A stretch of DNA of 64,000 nucleotides, taken from NCBI GenBank assembly GCA_016235805.1, contig JACRIY010000006.1:1-64000 (forward strand). The letters are read 5' to 3'. Under the pieces are notes generated by a model. That model was not told where the DNA came from. It made no database searches and saw nothing but the letters and a program-made list of their open reading frames with translations. This stretch comes from Rhodocyclales bacterium. Its GTDB lineage: Bacteria; Pseudomonadota; Gammaproteobacteria; Burkholderiales; Rhodocyclaceae. Position numbers and translations under genes: made by a program. This document shows, in pieces, positions 36,213 through 46,069 of the stretch (positions are counted from its first letter, which is position 1; the number at the start of each line of letters is the position of its first letter).

Positions 36213-36400
36213 TCTTCATCAACCCCCACGGCGCGCCGGAACTGGCCTGCGACCACTGCGGTTGCCGCTGGGTCGATCGCCTCAAGGGCAAGGCCTATTG
36301 CTACGAGTGCGGCGAAGAAGTCACGGACGAAGCCATCGCCGAATTCCAGAAGGCGGCAGCCGAGTTTGCGGCCACGCATTCGCCGCCCGGCGCCGGCTGA
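36209..36400 (+). CDS. Small zinc-ribbon protein of aromatic cluster
   Basis: A 63-residue protein from a GTG that overlaps the previous stop (GTGA). It has C-x2-C-G (CDHCGCRW, cysteines 14 and 17) and C-x2-C (YCYECGEEV, 31 and 34) with Trp and Gly in the loop, then a C-terminal helix (DEAIAEFQKAAAEFAA). The layout parallels the 84-residue protein at 6186-6440 in the benzoate operon. Predicted zinc or iron binding; function unknown. A degenerate repeat copy and a strong hairpin follow it. Confidence 0.72.
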   Translation: MIFINPHGAPELACDHCGCRWVDRLKGKAYCYECGEEVTDEAIAEFQKAAAEFAATHSPPGAG

Positions 36401-36407
36401 CTCGAAT

Positions 36408-36431
36408 CGCCGTGTGGCCAGCGCCGTCCGC
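36408..36431 (-). repeat. Degenerate dispersed repeat, copy 11
   Basis: Reads cgccgtgtggccagcgccg on the plus strand, matching the family over most of its 5' two thirds but losing the terminal GACTTT (gtccg instead). Intergenic, between the zinc-ribbon gene and the OYE gene. Probably a decayed copy. Confidence 0.4.
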
Positions 36432-36441
36432 AAGGGATACC

Positions 36442-36462
36442 GTCTTCGGCTTTGCCGAAGAC
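36442..36462. other. Perfect hairpin between zinc-ribbon and OYE genes
   Basis: GTCTTCGGC (36442-36450), loop ttt, GCCGAAGAC (36454-36462): a 9-bp perfect stem, 25 bp before the ATG of the next gene. There is no T-run, so processing, attenuation or protein binding is more likely than termination. Confidence 0.6.
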
Positions 36463-36486
36463 ATAACTTTCATCGTTCGCTGAACC

Positions 36487-37935
36487 ATGTGGCAGCCGCC
36501 GCAGCGAATTGCCTTCAAGGCCGCGCCGGGCCGCATTCCGACGCGTGAAGAGGCCGCCGGTTCGCGCCTGTTCAGCCCGCTGAACCACGGGCCGGTGCAG
36601 TTGACTTCAAGGACCTGGGTGCCGGCCATGGTGCCCTGGCGCGCCGACCCGGATGGCAACGTGACGCAGGCCGTGGTCGATTGGTATGCGCGCCTGGCCG
36701 AAGGGCAGCCCGGGTGCATCGTGATCGAGGCCACGGGCATTCGCGACGTGCCGAGCGGCCCGCTGCTGCGCGTCGGCCACGACCGCTACGTCGACGGCCT
36801 GCGGCGGGTGGTTGATGCCATCCACCGCCATAGCGAGGGCAAGACGCGCGCCTACATCCAGCTGATCGACTTCCTCGGCGTCAAGCGCCGGCCGGAACGG
36901 GAAAAGTACCTGGAGCGCTTCCTGATCATCAGCGAGGCGCATCGCGCTGCACTGGGCATGGAGGGCGCCAGCGACGAGGCGGTGCGCCTGCACCTGCTGA
37001 CGCTGGATGACGCGAGCCTGGAGCAGTTGCTGAGTCCGCGCCAGTGGGAGGCCCTGCAGAAGGGCGCGCGCGAACGCGTGACGGATACCGAACTGCCGCA
37101 CATTCGCAAGCTGCCCGGGGTGCTGCCGGAACTCTTCGCGAATGCGGCGCGGCGTTCGCGCGACGCCGGCTTTGATGGCGTAGAACTGCACTATGCGCAT
37201 GCCTACACCATGGCCTCCTTCCTCTCCCCCACCAACACGCGCGACGACGGCTATGGCGGCGGCCGGTTCGAACGCTTGCGGCTGCCGCTGGAAGTGTTCC
37301 GCGCCGTCAGGGACGCCGTCGGCGCCGATTATCCGGTGGGCTGCCGCATGCTGGCCGAGGAATGCATCGAGGGCGGCAGCGGGCTCGACGATGCCGTCTT
37401 CTTCGCGCTGGGATTCGCCCGCGCCGGGATGGATTTCCTCTCCTTCTCGCGCGGCGGCAAGTTCGACGACGCGAAGCAACCCAAGGTCGGCGAGGCGGTC
37501 TATCCCTATACCGGCGTTTCCGGCTACGAATGCATGCCCAGCTACCTCTCCGACGACAAGGGTCCATTCGGCCGCAACCTTGCCGCCACGGCTGCCTTGC
37601 GCCGCGCGCTGCGGGAGGAAGGCTTGGCGACGCCGGTGGTCGCCGCCGGCGGCATCCACAACTTCGATCAAGCGGAAGCGGCCCTGGCCGAAGGCGTGGC
37701 CGACATCATCGGCAGCGCACGGCAAAGTCTCGCCGATCCCGGCTGGTGGAAAAAGCTGCGCGAGGGCCGTGGCGCCGAAGTACGACAGTGCGAATACAAG
37801 AACTACTGCGAAGGCCTCGACCAAAAGCACAAGGACGTGACCTGCCAGCTATGGGATCGCGTCGCCCTCGACGAACCCGGCCTCGCGCGCAGCCGCGACG
37901 GCAAGCGAAGGTTGGTGGCGCCGGCGGACTGGTAG
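36487..37935 (+). CDS. Old-Yellow-Enzyme family flavoprotein (NADH:flavin oxidoreductase)
   Basis: A 482-residue OYE-like TIM-barrel protein without the C-terminal FAD/NADH domains of the other OYE gene in the cluster. Visible: FSPLNHGPVQLTSRTWVPAMVPW (start of barrel), catalytic-loop region GVELHYAHAYTMASFLSPTNTRDDGYGGGRFERLRLP near 236-272 (cited in part), VVAAGGIHNFDQAEAAL near 380 and IIGSARQSLADPGWWKK near 400. It has an unusual helical insertion at about 145-215 and a cysteine-bearing tail (RQCEYKNYCEGLDQKHKDVTC). It could supply the reductase activity that is fused to the hydroxylase in 2-aminobenzoyl-CoA monooxygenase/reductase. Confidence 0.82.
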   Translation: MWQPPQRIAFKAAPGRIPTREEAAGSRLFSPLNHGPVQLTSRTWVPAMVPWRADPDGNVTQAVVDWYARLAEGQPGCIVIEATGIRDVPSGPLLRVGHDRYVDGLRRVVDAIHRHSEGKTRAYIQLIDFLGVKRRPEREKYLERFLIISEAHRAALGMEGASDEAVRLHLLTLDDASLEQLLSPRQWEALQKGARERVTDTELPHIRKLPGVLPELFANAARRSRDAGFDGVELHYAHAYTMASFLSPTNTRDDGYGGGRFERLRLPLEVFRAVRDAVGADYPVGCRMLAEECIEGGSGLDDAVFFALGFARAGMDFLSFSRGGKFDDAKQPKVGEAVYPYTGVSGYECMPSYLSDDKGPFGRNLAATAALRRALREEGLATPVVAAGGIHNFDQAEAALAEGVADIIGSARQSLADPGWWKKLREGRGAEVRQCEYKNYCEGLDQKHKDVTCQLWDRVALDEPGLARSRDGKRRLVAPADW

Positions 37936-38260
37936 GGAACTTGGTGCTTCGGTAGAGCCAGGGATCGGCCAACAGCGGTCCGTTGGTCATCGGGGACTGG
38001 GGCGGCTTCAGACTGATTGCTGCCGGTCGACATTCTCAGATCACTGGCTCTTCCGTGCCATCAACGGTCTCATGACATATAGTAGTCATCCGGCCGCTTC
38101 GTGTTCCATTGCCGCCGTCCGGCTCAAAGACTATAAGCAATCAATTGATCAAGAGACTCCAGCGCTGTTCCGTCTGCCCGAGGTCACCAAGACCCAGCTA
38201 CCGATCTGAACAAACCAATTCGACCCTGGCGCCCGCCCTGCGCCCCTGCGACAGCTTTGG
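37936..38260. other. Intergenic region, no gene seen
   Basis: About 325 bp of lower-GC DNA between the convergent OYE gene and tpsA. No open frame with a family match, no clear intrinsic terminator, and no member of the dispersed repeat family were seen. Confidence 0.5.
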
Positions 38261-40783
38261 CTAGGGAATCAGCCCGCGAAAGCTGTTGACTACGGTATCC
38301 ACGAATATGTTGATCTGGTCGCGCGTCGTTAGGTTCTGGGCAACACTCAGGACCGAAATTTCGCCCGGATTGCCGTTGCCTTGCCGCTGGCTGCTTTCGA
38401 GTTGGTCCATCCAGTTCAGGAACACCCGGTACTTGCCTTCAGGACTCATGGCGCCCAGGTTGCCCACGCCCTCCACCAGTTGCCGTAGCTCGTTGTTGTC
38501 CTGCATGAAGAGCGCGGCGGCGTTCGCGGCACGGCCGCCCATCTGTCGGCCAGCGGCCTGCTGCAGTTCCAAAAACCGCATCTCATCTGACGACAGACCG
38601 ACCCGTGCCAATGCCCGCACAGCCGTTGCCGCGTCCTGGTCGTTGATGCGGCTGCCCGGCGTGGCCGGGTTCGCCAGCCTCATTGCGGCGAGTTGCGCAT
38701 CGACCACTGCGCTCCCGAGTTGCTCGCGCGAAGCCTCGATGTCCTCGCGCATGGTTCGCTCGGCTTCCGCAAGCTGCTCCTGCGCCGCCGCGAGGTCTTC
38801 ACGTGCCCTTAACGCAGCTTGGATCTCGGTTTCCGCTGCACGCGCCTGCATCGCGGCGTTGGCTTGCGCGATGCGCAATGCGTCCACGGCCGCGGACGCC
38901 TCTCTGGCCCGCTCCCCGCAGCTGAAATCGCAGCCTGCAATCCCGTCGAAGATCGATCCGCCGCCGGGCCTGCCGCGGACGACAGTGGGCGTGGGGCTGG
39001 CGACTGCGCCGGGGCCCGTCGCCACGCCCGGGGCGGTGGCAAACGCCGCCGCACTGCCCACAACACCAATGGATTGGTTGGTGGGGGTATAGGCGGCAAC
39101 GGTTTTAGTGAGGTCGTATTCGATGTGCGATGAGAAAGCGAGCTGAATCACGCTTAAGCCGCCGAGTTGGTTGGGGACCACGACAAAGGTGTCACCAGGA
39201 ACGCCAAATGCAACCGGTTCGATCACCGATCGGAGCGTTGCGCCGGCAAGCGATAAAACATCATAGCCAAGGCCGTTGTTCGAGCGCGTTATCAACGTAC
39301 CGTCACTCATAGGTACGATATAGTATTGACTGCCTACATCCTGAACGAGCGTTCCCGCGCTGGAAAGTAAGTTAAGTCCAGGTGTCGAACCGTTGTGAGC
39401 CAGTGACCCACCATCGCCAGTCGGGATCGAGGTACTAGGCATGACCCCGACCCCGGTATTTGGATTACCGATGACAAACCGGTCAGAGTTGAAGACAGGC
39501 GGGCTAGCTGCCAGATACACGCTCCTGAATGCCACAGCACCCGCGCCATTAGTCACTAGCGCGGCTGCGCCACTCAACGCAGCCATACTGGTAGGCCCGG
39601 AGATCACAGCACCCGTTCGGCCGTCGAGCACCACTTCAAACGGCTCGACAAAAGGAGATGCAGTCAAGGAACCCACACGAGTGAAGCGCACCACGTTGTT
39701 GCCGTCACTGCGCCTATAGACCAGCGTATCCCTGTCTATATACCCCGCAGGAGTAGCCCAAAGTTGCTGCGCGGCGCCAGGGGTGTACTGCGTAGGCTGG
39801 TACTGGTTGAAAATCACCTGCCCACCCACCGCATGGGTGTTGCCGCTGGGCGAGACCAGCAGATTGTTCGACTCGAAAGAAATCCTTCCGTTGGCGCCAT
39901 CGGCGTTGATTATCGAGTCGTACTCCACCTCCAGCACGCTGCCGCCGCGCACGGTGACGCTGCCGTCCGGCGCATTGATCTGGCTGGCCCCCTGTATCCG
40001 CAACTCCTTGGTGGCGTCCATCGCGACGCCGCCCTGGCTTCCCGCATTCACCGTGCCGCGATGATTGATGAAGTCGGCGAACACTCCCACCGCCCCGCGG
40101 TCAGCGGCAATCGTGCCCAGCGAATCGACCGTGTTGGTGCCGTCGGTCACGACCGCGAAACTCATCTGCCCCAGGCCGTTGGTGGCCACCTGCAGTTCGG
40201 TTCCGGCCGCCAGCACCGTCTGGCCCTGCGGCGTAGTGATGGTCGAGCCTGCCTCCTGCGTCACGTTCTTGGCGAACAGCCACACCTGCCCGCCTGGCCC
40301 GTACGTGGAAGTCAGGATCTGGGCCCCGTTTTGCACGGTGATCCCAGCGTTGGCAAACCCATTGAACAGGTAGTTGCCGGCGAGGAAATTGGCGTCCGTG
40401 ATGTCGCGCGTCGAGGCAATCAGGCCGGCCACATCGACCACCGAACCGCCGCCGAAGACGATGCCGTTGGGGTTGACCAGAAACACCCGGCCGTTGGACT
40501 CCAGGCGGCCGAGGATAGCCGAGGGGTTTCCACTCACCACCCGATTGAGCACCGCGCTGGCCGCATTCAACTGCACGAAGCGTGTGGTCTCGCCGTTGGC
40601 GATCGAGAAACCCTGCCAGTTGATGATGGTGCCGGGCGTATTGACGATCTGCATCACGCTCGGGGAGGGGGTGCTGACCAGCGCGGACCCGCTCACTACT
40701 GCTGGCCCGGTGGGATTTGCCCAGGCGCCGGCGAATGCACTGCTGATTGCTGCGCCTATCAACGTCCGTGTCATTGCATTCAT
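38261..40783 (-). CDS. Two-partner secretion exoprotein (TpsA, filamentous haemagglutinin-type)
   Basis: Secreted beta-helix protein, 840 residues. Signal peptide (RTLIGAAISSAFAGAWA) then a TPS domain: IVNTPGTIINWQGFSIANGETTRFVQ, the VFLVNPNGIVFG motif near residue 100 and GLIASTRDITDANFLAG, which are the N-terminal secretion signals recognised by TpsB partners. It is short for an adhesin. Residues about 620-720 form an alanine/glutamate-rich coiled coil (AREASAAVDALRIAQANAAM and following), an unusual C-terminal addition. Start ATG at 40783 chosen for the gaggagctcc site. It lies 14 bp after tpsB. Confidence 0.86.
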   Translation of the reverse strand: MNAMTRTLIGAAISSAFAGAWANPTGPAVVSGSALVSTPSPSVMQIVNTPGTIINWQGFSIANGETTRFVQLNAASAVLNRVVSGNPSAILGRLESNGRVFLVNPNGIVFGGGSVVDVAGLIASTRDITDANFLAGNYLFNGFANAGITVQNGAQILTSTYGPGGQVWLFAKNVTQEAGSTITTPQGQTVLAAGTELQVATNGLGQMSFAVVTDGTNTVDSLGTIAADRGAVGVFADFINHRGTVNAGSQGGVAMDATKELRIQGASQINAPDGSVTVRGGSVLEVEYDSIINADGANGRISFESNNLLVSPSGNTHAVGGQVIFNQYQPTQYTPGAAQQLWATPAGYIDRDTLVYRRSDGNNVVRFTRVGSLTASPFVEPFEVVLDGRTGAVISGPTSMAALSGAAALVTNGAGAVAFRSVYLAASPPVFNSDRFVIGNPNTGVGVMPSTSIPTGDGGSLAHNGSTPGLNLLSSAGTLVQDVGSQYYIVPMSDGTLITRSNNGLGYDVLSLAGATLRSVIEPVAFGVPGDTFVVVPNQLGGLSVIQLAFSSHIEYDLTKTVAAYTPTNQSIGVVGSAAAFATAPGVATGPGAVASPTPTVVRGRPGGGSIFDGIAGCDFSCGERAREASAAVDALRIAQANAAMQARAAETEIQAALRAREDLAAAQEQLAEAERTMREDIEASREQLGSAVVDAQLAAMRLANPATPGSRINDQDAATAVRALARVGLSSDEMRFLELQQAAGRQMGGRAANAAALFMQDNNELRQLVEGVGNLGAMSPEGKYRVFLNWMDQLESSQRQGNGNPGEISVLSVAQNLTTRDQINIFVDTVVNSFRGLIP

Positions 40784-40797
40784 TTTGGAGCTCCTCG

Positions 40798-42369
40798 TCA
40801 AAACCACCAGATCGCCGTAAGGTGCAGCATTTGATCGCCCTTCGGGTCGCGCGCCGTGCCGTTCAGCACGTAGGCGTAGTCCGCCGACACCTGCGGCCCA
40901 TGCCTGAACTGCCCGCGCCAGCCCACGCCGATGCTCGATACACCTTCACCCGCGCGCTCGCCGGGTTGCGCGTTGAGCCGCTGCGAGCGGCCGAAATCGA
41001 AGAACCCGAGCAGTCGCTGGCTGTCGCCGAAGCGTGGTCCATGCACCTCCAGATTCGCGCGCGCGCCGCGGTCGCCCGCGCCATCCCGCTCGCCGAAGCC
41101 GCGGACGGCCTGCGCGCCACCCAGGCCGAACTGCTCGGCCGCGATCAGCGGCTCGTTCGCATACTGTCCGGCCAACCGCACCTCGGTCATCCAGCCCGCG
41201 CCGAACTCGCGCTGCCAGGTCGCGTCGAACTGCCACGATTGCCAGCGCGCGTCCGCGCCGGCGCGCGCAGCGGCGTAGGTCGCGTCGTCATTGTGTTTGC
41301 CGCCCGGAATGTTCTGCTGGACGGTTGCCCCGAACGCCACCGCGCCGCCTTTGAACGCGTTGTTGTACCTGTAGCCCAGGCTCACGAGCTTGTCGGTGAC
41401 GCTCACGCCGAGGTTGGTGCCGAAAAAATCCACGACGTCGCGAAAACGCCGTTCGTCGTAGCCGATGTCGAGCATATGGCGCGAGGTGAGGGTGCGCGCG
41501 AGGCTTCTCTGGTAGTGCAAGCCCACAGTCGCGCCCTTGCCCGAGATGTTAAACAGGTCCGCCACGCGCCCCGAGTCGACGTCGGAGTAGCTGGCGCTGA
41601 ACACGATGCTGTCACCCAACTCTGCGATTGGAACCACGTAACCGAAACCGGCCTGCATCACGCGATCAGGACGGTCCGAGGTGGTCAGGGTCCCCGTCAC
41701 CTGATGACTGCGCCCGAGAAAGTTGGCATGCGCGGCATACAGGCCGAGGCGCGAAACCCCGGTGGCCAAAGATCCGGTGTTGTTGTAGGTGGCCGCGGTG
41801 CGCAGCTGCGGCTGCTCGGTAACCTTGATCTCAACGTCGGTAATCCCGGGGCCGCCGGCGGAGTATTCGAGGTTTGCGTTGCGCCCAGGATTGTCGTTGA
41901 ACAGGAACAACTCGCGCGCGACCTGGTACAGGCGAGGCGTGTCGCCCTCCCTGAGGCCAGGGAACTGGCGCCGCACCTCGGCCTCGGCGATCGCCCGGTT
42001 GCCGGTGACGCGAACCTTGCCGAGGCGCACCTCGTGCACGACGAAGTAGTGGATGCCTGCCTTGCTGCGGGGCCCGTCGTAATCGACGCTGAGCAGTTCG
42101 TAACCCTGGTCCTGGTAGGCCTGCACGATCGCGCGCCGGGCACCGTTCAGGTCATCGAGTCGGCTGCTGGATCCGAGGAAGGGCTTGACCGATTCCAGCA
42201 AGCTCTCGACTGGCATCAGGGTATTGCCCTCGATGCGGATCTCGGCGATCGTGAAGCGGATCGCCTCGAGCAGTGCGGGCGGCAGCGGCTTCGATGCCGG
42301 CGCTTGCGCTTGGACGGCAAACGCAAGAATTGCACTGAGTAACCCCGTTAACAGTCGCGTCTTCTGCAT
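40798..42369 (-). CDS. Two-partner secretion outer-membrane transporter (TpsB, ShlB/FhaC type)
   Basis: Outer-membrane Omp85-superfamily transporter of 523 residues that exports the adjacent TpsA. Signal peptide (LLTGLLSAILAFAVQAQA), two POTRA domains (about 40-200, with IRIEGNTLMPVESLL and KVRVTGNRAIAEAEVRRQFP) and a C-terminal 16-strand barrel with the conserved VRGF motif (GGAQAVRGFGERDG) in the lid/L6 loop and a terminal aromatic residue (LTAIWWF). Start ATG at 42369 puts the signal peptide at the N terminus; an upstream in-frame start at 42435 would not. Confidence 0.9.
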   Translation of the reverse strand: MQKTRLLTGLLSAILAFAVQAQAPASKPLPPALLEAIRFTIAEIRIEGNTLMPVESLLESVKPFLGSSSRLDDLNGARRAIVQAYQDQGYELLSVDYDGPRSKAGIHYFVVHEVRLGKVRVTGNRAIAEAEVRRQFPGLREGDTPRLYQVARELFLFNDNPGRNANLEYSAGGPGITDVEIKVTEQPQLRTAATYNNTGSLATGVSRLGLYAAHANFLGRSHQVTGTLTTSDRPDRVMQAGFGYVVPIAELGDSIVFSASYSDVDSGRVADLFNISGKGATVGLHYQRSLARTLTSRHMLDIGYDERRFRDVVDFFGTNLGVSVTDKLVSLGYRYNNAFKGGAVAFGATVQQNIPGGKHNDDATYAAARAGADARWQSWQFDATWQREFGAGWMTEVRLAGQYANEPLIAAEQFGLGGAQAVRGFGERDGAGDRGARANLEVHGPRFGDSQRLLGFFDFGRSQRLNAQPGERAGEGVSSIGVGWRGQFRHGPQVSADYAYVLNGTARDPKGDQMLHLTAIWWF

Positions 42370-43213
42370 CAGTTGACCACTCCAACAAATAACGGATGGG
42401 AAATTCAACGGGCCTTCGGAGGGTACCACTGACACCGAGTGCCAAGGATAGAAATTTCAATGCCATTTTTCGAGAGTATCCGGGGCTCCAAGACTATCCG
42501 GGGCCATTGAATAATGGTCAATCTTCGAATTGCCGAGCGAATGCCTGAAATCTCTGCCCGGGAGCGTGCTGCATCGTGCCACAGGCTCGCGTTCCAGGAG
42601 GCGGGCGATGTGTTGTGATGGAACGGCGGCCATGAGTAAAAGAGCGGCCTTTCAGAATATCGATTTCATCGGGTCTCGCTGCACGAACGATATCTGTCAG
42701 CCATTTGTTATGACTTTCCGCTTCCGCTGCATTGCTGCCGATTGACTGAATACCTTGACCGGCCATTTCCGGGCACATTGCAGCACCTCGCAAGCGTGAC
42801 TCCATCATGGAAAGCAGAAATTCGGTGTACGGCCGCCGCCTCGATCATTCTCTTTCGATAGCGCCGCAATGGCCGCGGACCCCAATAGTCGTTGCGCTGG
42901 CCGACTGAAGTGTAGGGCGGTATCGCGACGATCTTGTTGCGCCGCGAGAGGGCCCGCTTTCCCATGTTGGCGCCGAGTTCGGGTTAGGTAACGTTCCGCT
43001 TTGCTGCACTGCGCGTTTCTATGCACGTGGCTGCATATTGGTGGGCTTATGGGCCAATGAAAAGATGCGATTCCCTTTTGCGCTGCCTGCGAGGACTCCA
43101 ACTGCGAAACGGCGGTTCGTGTCCGATTCCGGTAGCGATGAAATGGCAATCCGTATCTCAATAAGAATCCAGCCGCCAGTTCCGTTGGTGGCAGCAAAGG
43201 CCAGGAGAAAACA
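42370..43213. other. Gene-poor region with tandem TATCCGGGGC repeats
   Basis: About 840 bp between tpsB (-) and the Mo-hydroxylase small subunit (+). Open frames of up to 96 codons on both strands show no recognisable family or ribosome site. TATCCGGGGC occurs twice, 18 bp apart (42477-42486 and 42495-42504), about 110 bp upstream of tpsB, and could be a regulator site. Composition is visibly less GC-rich than the flanking genes. Confidence 0.5.
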
Positions 43214-43681
<468 letters not shown>

Positions 43682-43683
43682 CC

Positions 43684-46056
43684 ATGGGCGCAAACATCCC
43701 GAATGGCATCGGCGCGTCGCCACGGCGCAAGGAAGACGAGCGCTTCCTCACCGGCGCCGGCAACTATACCGACGACATCAACTTCCAGGGCCAGACCTAC
43801 GCCTATTTCCTGCGGTCGCCGCATGCGCATGCGGCGATCAAGGGCATCGACACCGCAGCGGCGGCAGCGGCGCCCGGCGTGGTCGCCATCTTTACCGGCG
43901 CCGATCTCGCAGCGGCCAAGGTCGGCGGCTTGCCCTGCGGCTGGCTGATCACCGACATGAGCGGGCAGCCGATGAAGGAGCCGCCGCATCCGCCGCTGGC
44001 CCAGGGCAAGGTGCATCACGTCGGCGACCAGGTCGCCGTGGTGATCGCCGAGAGCTTTTTGCAGGCGAGGGACGCCGCGGAGTTGATCGAGGTCGATTAC
44101 GACGTGCTCGATGCCGTGGTCGACGTGGCGACCGCCACCGAGCCGGGCAAGCCTCAGGTGCATGAGATGGCACCGAACAATACCTGCTACGTCTGGGGCC
44201 ATGGCGACAAGGCGGCGACGGACAAGGCCTTCGCCGGCGCGGCGCATGTGACGACGCTGGAATTCCGCAACAACCGGCTGATCCCCAATGCGATCGAGCC
44301 GCGCGCGGCGGTGGCGCAGTATTCGCGCAGCGAGGATGCCTACACGCTGCATGTATCGAACCAGAACCCGCACGTCGAGCGGCTGCTGATGACGGCCTTT
44401 GTCCTCGGTCTGCCCGAGCACAAGGTGCGCGTGATTGCGCCGGACGTCGGTGGTGGCTTCGGTTCCAAGATCTTCCTTTACGCCGAAGAGACCGTGATCA
44501 CCTGGGCGGCCAAGCGCGTCAATCGGCCGATCAAGTGGACCTGCGAGCGTTCCGAGTCCTTCATGTCGGATGCCCACGGCCGCGACCACGCGACCAAGGC
44601 CGAGCTGGCGATGGACAAGGACGGAAAGTTCCTCGCCATGCGTGTGCATACCAAGGCCAATCTGGGCGCCTATCTTTCCACCTTTGCTTCCTCGGTGCCG
44701 ACCATCCTGTATGCCACGCTGCTGGCCGGGCAATACACCACGCCGGCGATCTATGCCGAAGTGACGGGAGTATTCACCAACACCGTACCGGTCGATGCCT
44801 ACCGCGGCGCCGGACGGCCGGAGGCGACCTACGTAGTCGAGCGCCTGGTATCGAAGGCGGCCGTGGAAATGGGCCTCGACCAGGCCGAGATCCGCCGTCG
44901 CAATTTCATCACCAGCTTCCCCTACGCCACGCCGGTCGGCCTCACCTATGACACAGGCAACTACGAGGCGACGCTGGCCGCTGCCATCCGGATTGCCGAC
45001 GTTGCCGGCTTTCCGGCACGGCGTGACGAGGCGAAGAAACGCGGCAAGCTGCGCGGCATTGGCTACTCGTGCTACATCGAGGCCTGCGGCCTGGCGCCGT
45101 CGAACATCGCCGGCGCGCTCGGTGCGCGCGCCGGCCTGTTCGAGGCGGGCGAGGTTCGCGTCCATCCGACGGGATCGGTGACGATCTTTACCGGTTCGCA
45201 CAGCCATGGGCAGGGACATGAAACGACCTTCGCCCAGGTGGTATCGGAGCGTCTCGGCATTCCCTTCGAGAACGTGGACGTCGTGCATGGCGACACCGGC
45301 CGGATTCCCTTCGGCATGGGTACCTACGGTTCGCGTTCGTTGTCGGTCGGTGGCACGGCGATCATGAAGGCTATCGACAAGGTGGTGGCCAAGGGCAAGA
45401 AGATCGCCGCCCACCTGCTGGAGGCTTCGGACAGCGACATCGTGTTCGAGAACGGCAACTTCAAGGTGGCCGGCACCGACAAGCAGGTGGCGTTCGGCCA
45501 GGTTGCCTTCGCCGCCTACGTGCCGCACAACTACCCGCTCGACAAGCTGGAGCCGGGCCTCAACGAGACCGCGTTCTACGATCCGACCAACTTCACCTAT
45601 CCGGCCGGCAGCCACATTTGCGAGGTCGAGGTCGATCCGGAAACCGGTGTCACCAAGGTGGTGAACTACGTCGCCTCGGATGACTTCGGCAACATCGTCA
45701 ATCCGATGATCGTCGAAGGCCAGGTGCATGGCGGGCTCGCCCAGGGCATCGGCCAGGCGCTGCTGGAAGCGGCGGTGTACGACACCGAAAGCGGCCAGTT
45801 GCTGTCGGGCAGTTATGCCGACTACGCGATGCCGCGTGCCGACGACGTGCCGAGCTTCAAGGTCGATACCCAGGTCACGCCATGTACGCACAATCCGCTC
45901 GGCGTGAAAGGCTGTGGCGAAGCCGGCGCGATCGGTTCGCCACCGGCCGTGATCAGCGCCATCGTGGATGCCCTGAAGGAATTTGGCGTACGCGACGTGC
46001 AGATGCCTGCGACACCCTACCGCGTCTGGCAGACCATCCAGAACGCCCGCGCCTGA
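43684..46056 (+). CDS. coxL: Molybdenum hydroxylase large subunit (form II CoxL type)
   Basis: A 790-residue molybdopterin-cytosine-dinucleotide subunit of the xanthine oxidase family. The active-site loop is AYRGAGR at residues 372-378, the form II signature; true CO dehydrogenase (form I) has AYxCSFR with the Cu-binding Cys, absent here. Catalytic Glu746 is in [11 protein letters not shown], and GGGFGSK and [13 protein letters not shown] are cofactor loops. The reaction is therefore likely hydroxylation of an unknown heterocycle, aldehyde or acyl-CoA-type substrate rather than CO oxidation. The start lies 2 nt after the small subunit. Confidence 0.9.
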   Translation: MGANIPNGIGASPRRKEDERFLTGAGNYTDDINFQGQTYAYFLRSPHAHAAIKGIDTAAAAAAPGVVAIFTGADLAAAKVGGLPCGWLITDMSGQPMKEPPHPPLAQGKVHHVGDQVAVVIAESFLQARDAAELIEVDYDVLDAVVDVATATEPGKPQVHEMAPNNTCYVWGHGDKAATDKAFAGAAHVTTLEFRNNRLIPNAIEPRAAVAQYSRSEDAYTLHVSNQNPHVERLLMTAFVLGLPEHKVRVIAPDVGGGFGSKIFLYAEETVITWAAKRVNRPIKWTCERSESFMSDAHGRDHATKAELAMDKDGKFLAMRVHTKANLGAYLSTFASSVPTILYATLLAGQYTTPAIYAEVTGVFTNTVPVDAYRGAGRPEATYVVERLVSKAAVEMGLDQAEIRRRNFITSFPYATPVGLTYDTGNYEATLAAAIRIADVAGFPARRDEAKKRGKLRGIGYSCYIEACGLAPSNIAGALGARAGLFEAGEVRVHPTGSVTIFTGSHSHGQGHETTFAQVVSERLGIPFENVDVVHGDTGRIPFGMGTYGSRSLSVGGTAIMKAIDKVVAKGKKIAAHLLEASDSDIVFENGNFKVAGTDKQVAFGQVAFAAYVPHNYPLDKLEPGLNETAFYDPTNFTYPAGSHICEVEVDPETGVTKVVNYVASDDFGNIVNPMIVEGQVHGGLAQGIGQALLEAAVYDTESGQLLSGSYADYAMPRADDVPSFKVDTQVTPCTHNPLGVKGCGEAGAIGSPPAVISAIVDALKEFGVRDVQMPATPYRVWQTIQNARA

Positions 46057-46069
46057 GAGGAGAAGAGAC

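Noticed and set aside
42518-42965. Small open frames on both strands in the gap before coxS
   Set aside because: Overlapping frames of 70-96 codons with no recognisable product, no initiation signals and no conserved motif.
43684-46056. Aerobic CO dehydrogenase
   Set aside because: The active-site loop is AYRGAGR, not AYxCSFR, so the Cu-binding cysteine is missing; gene order S-L-M also differs from carboxydotrophs.
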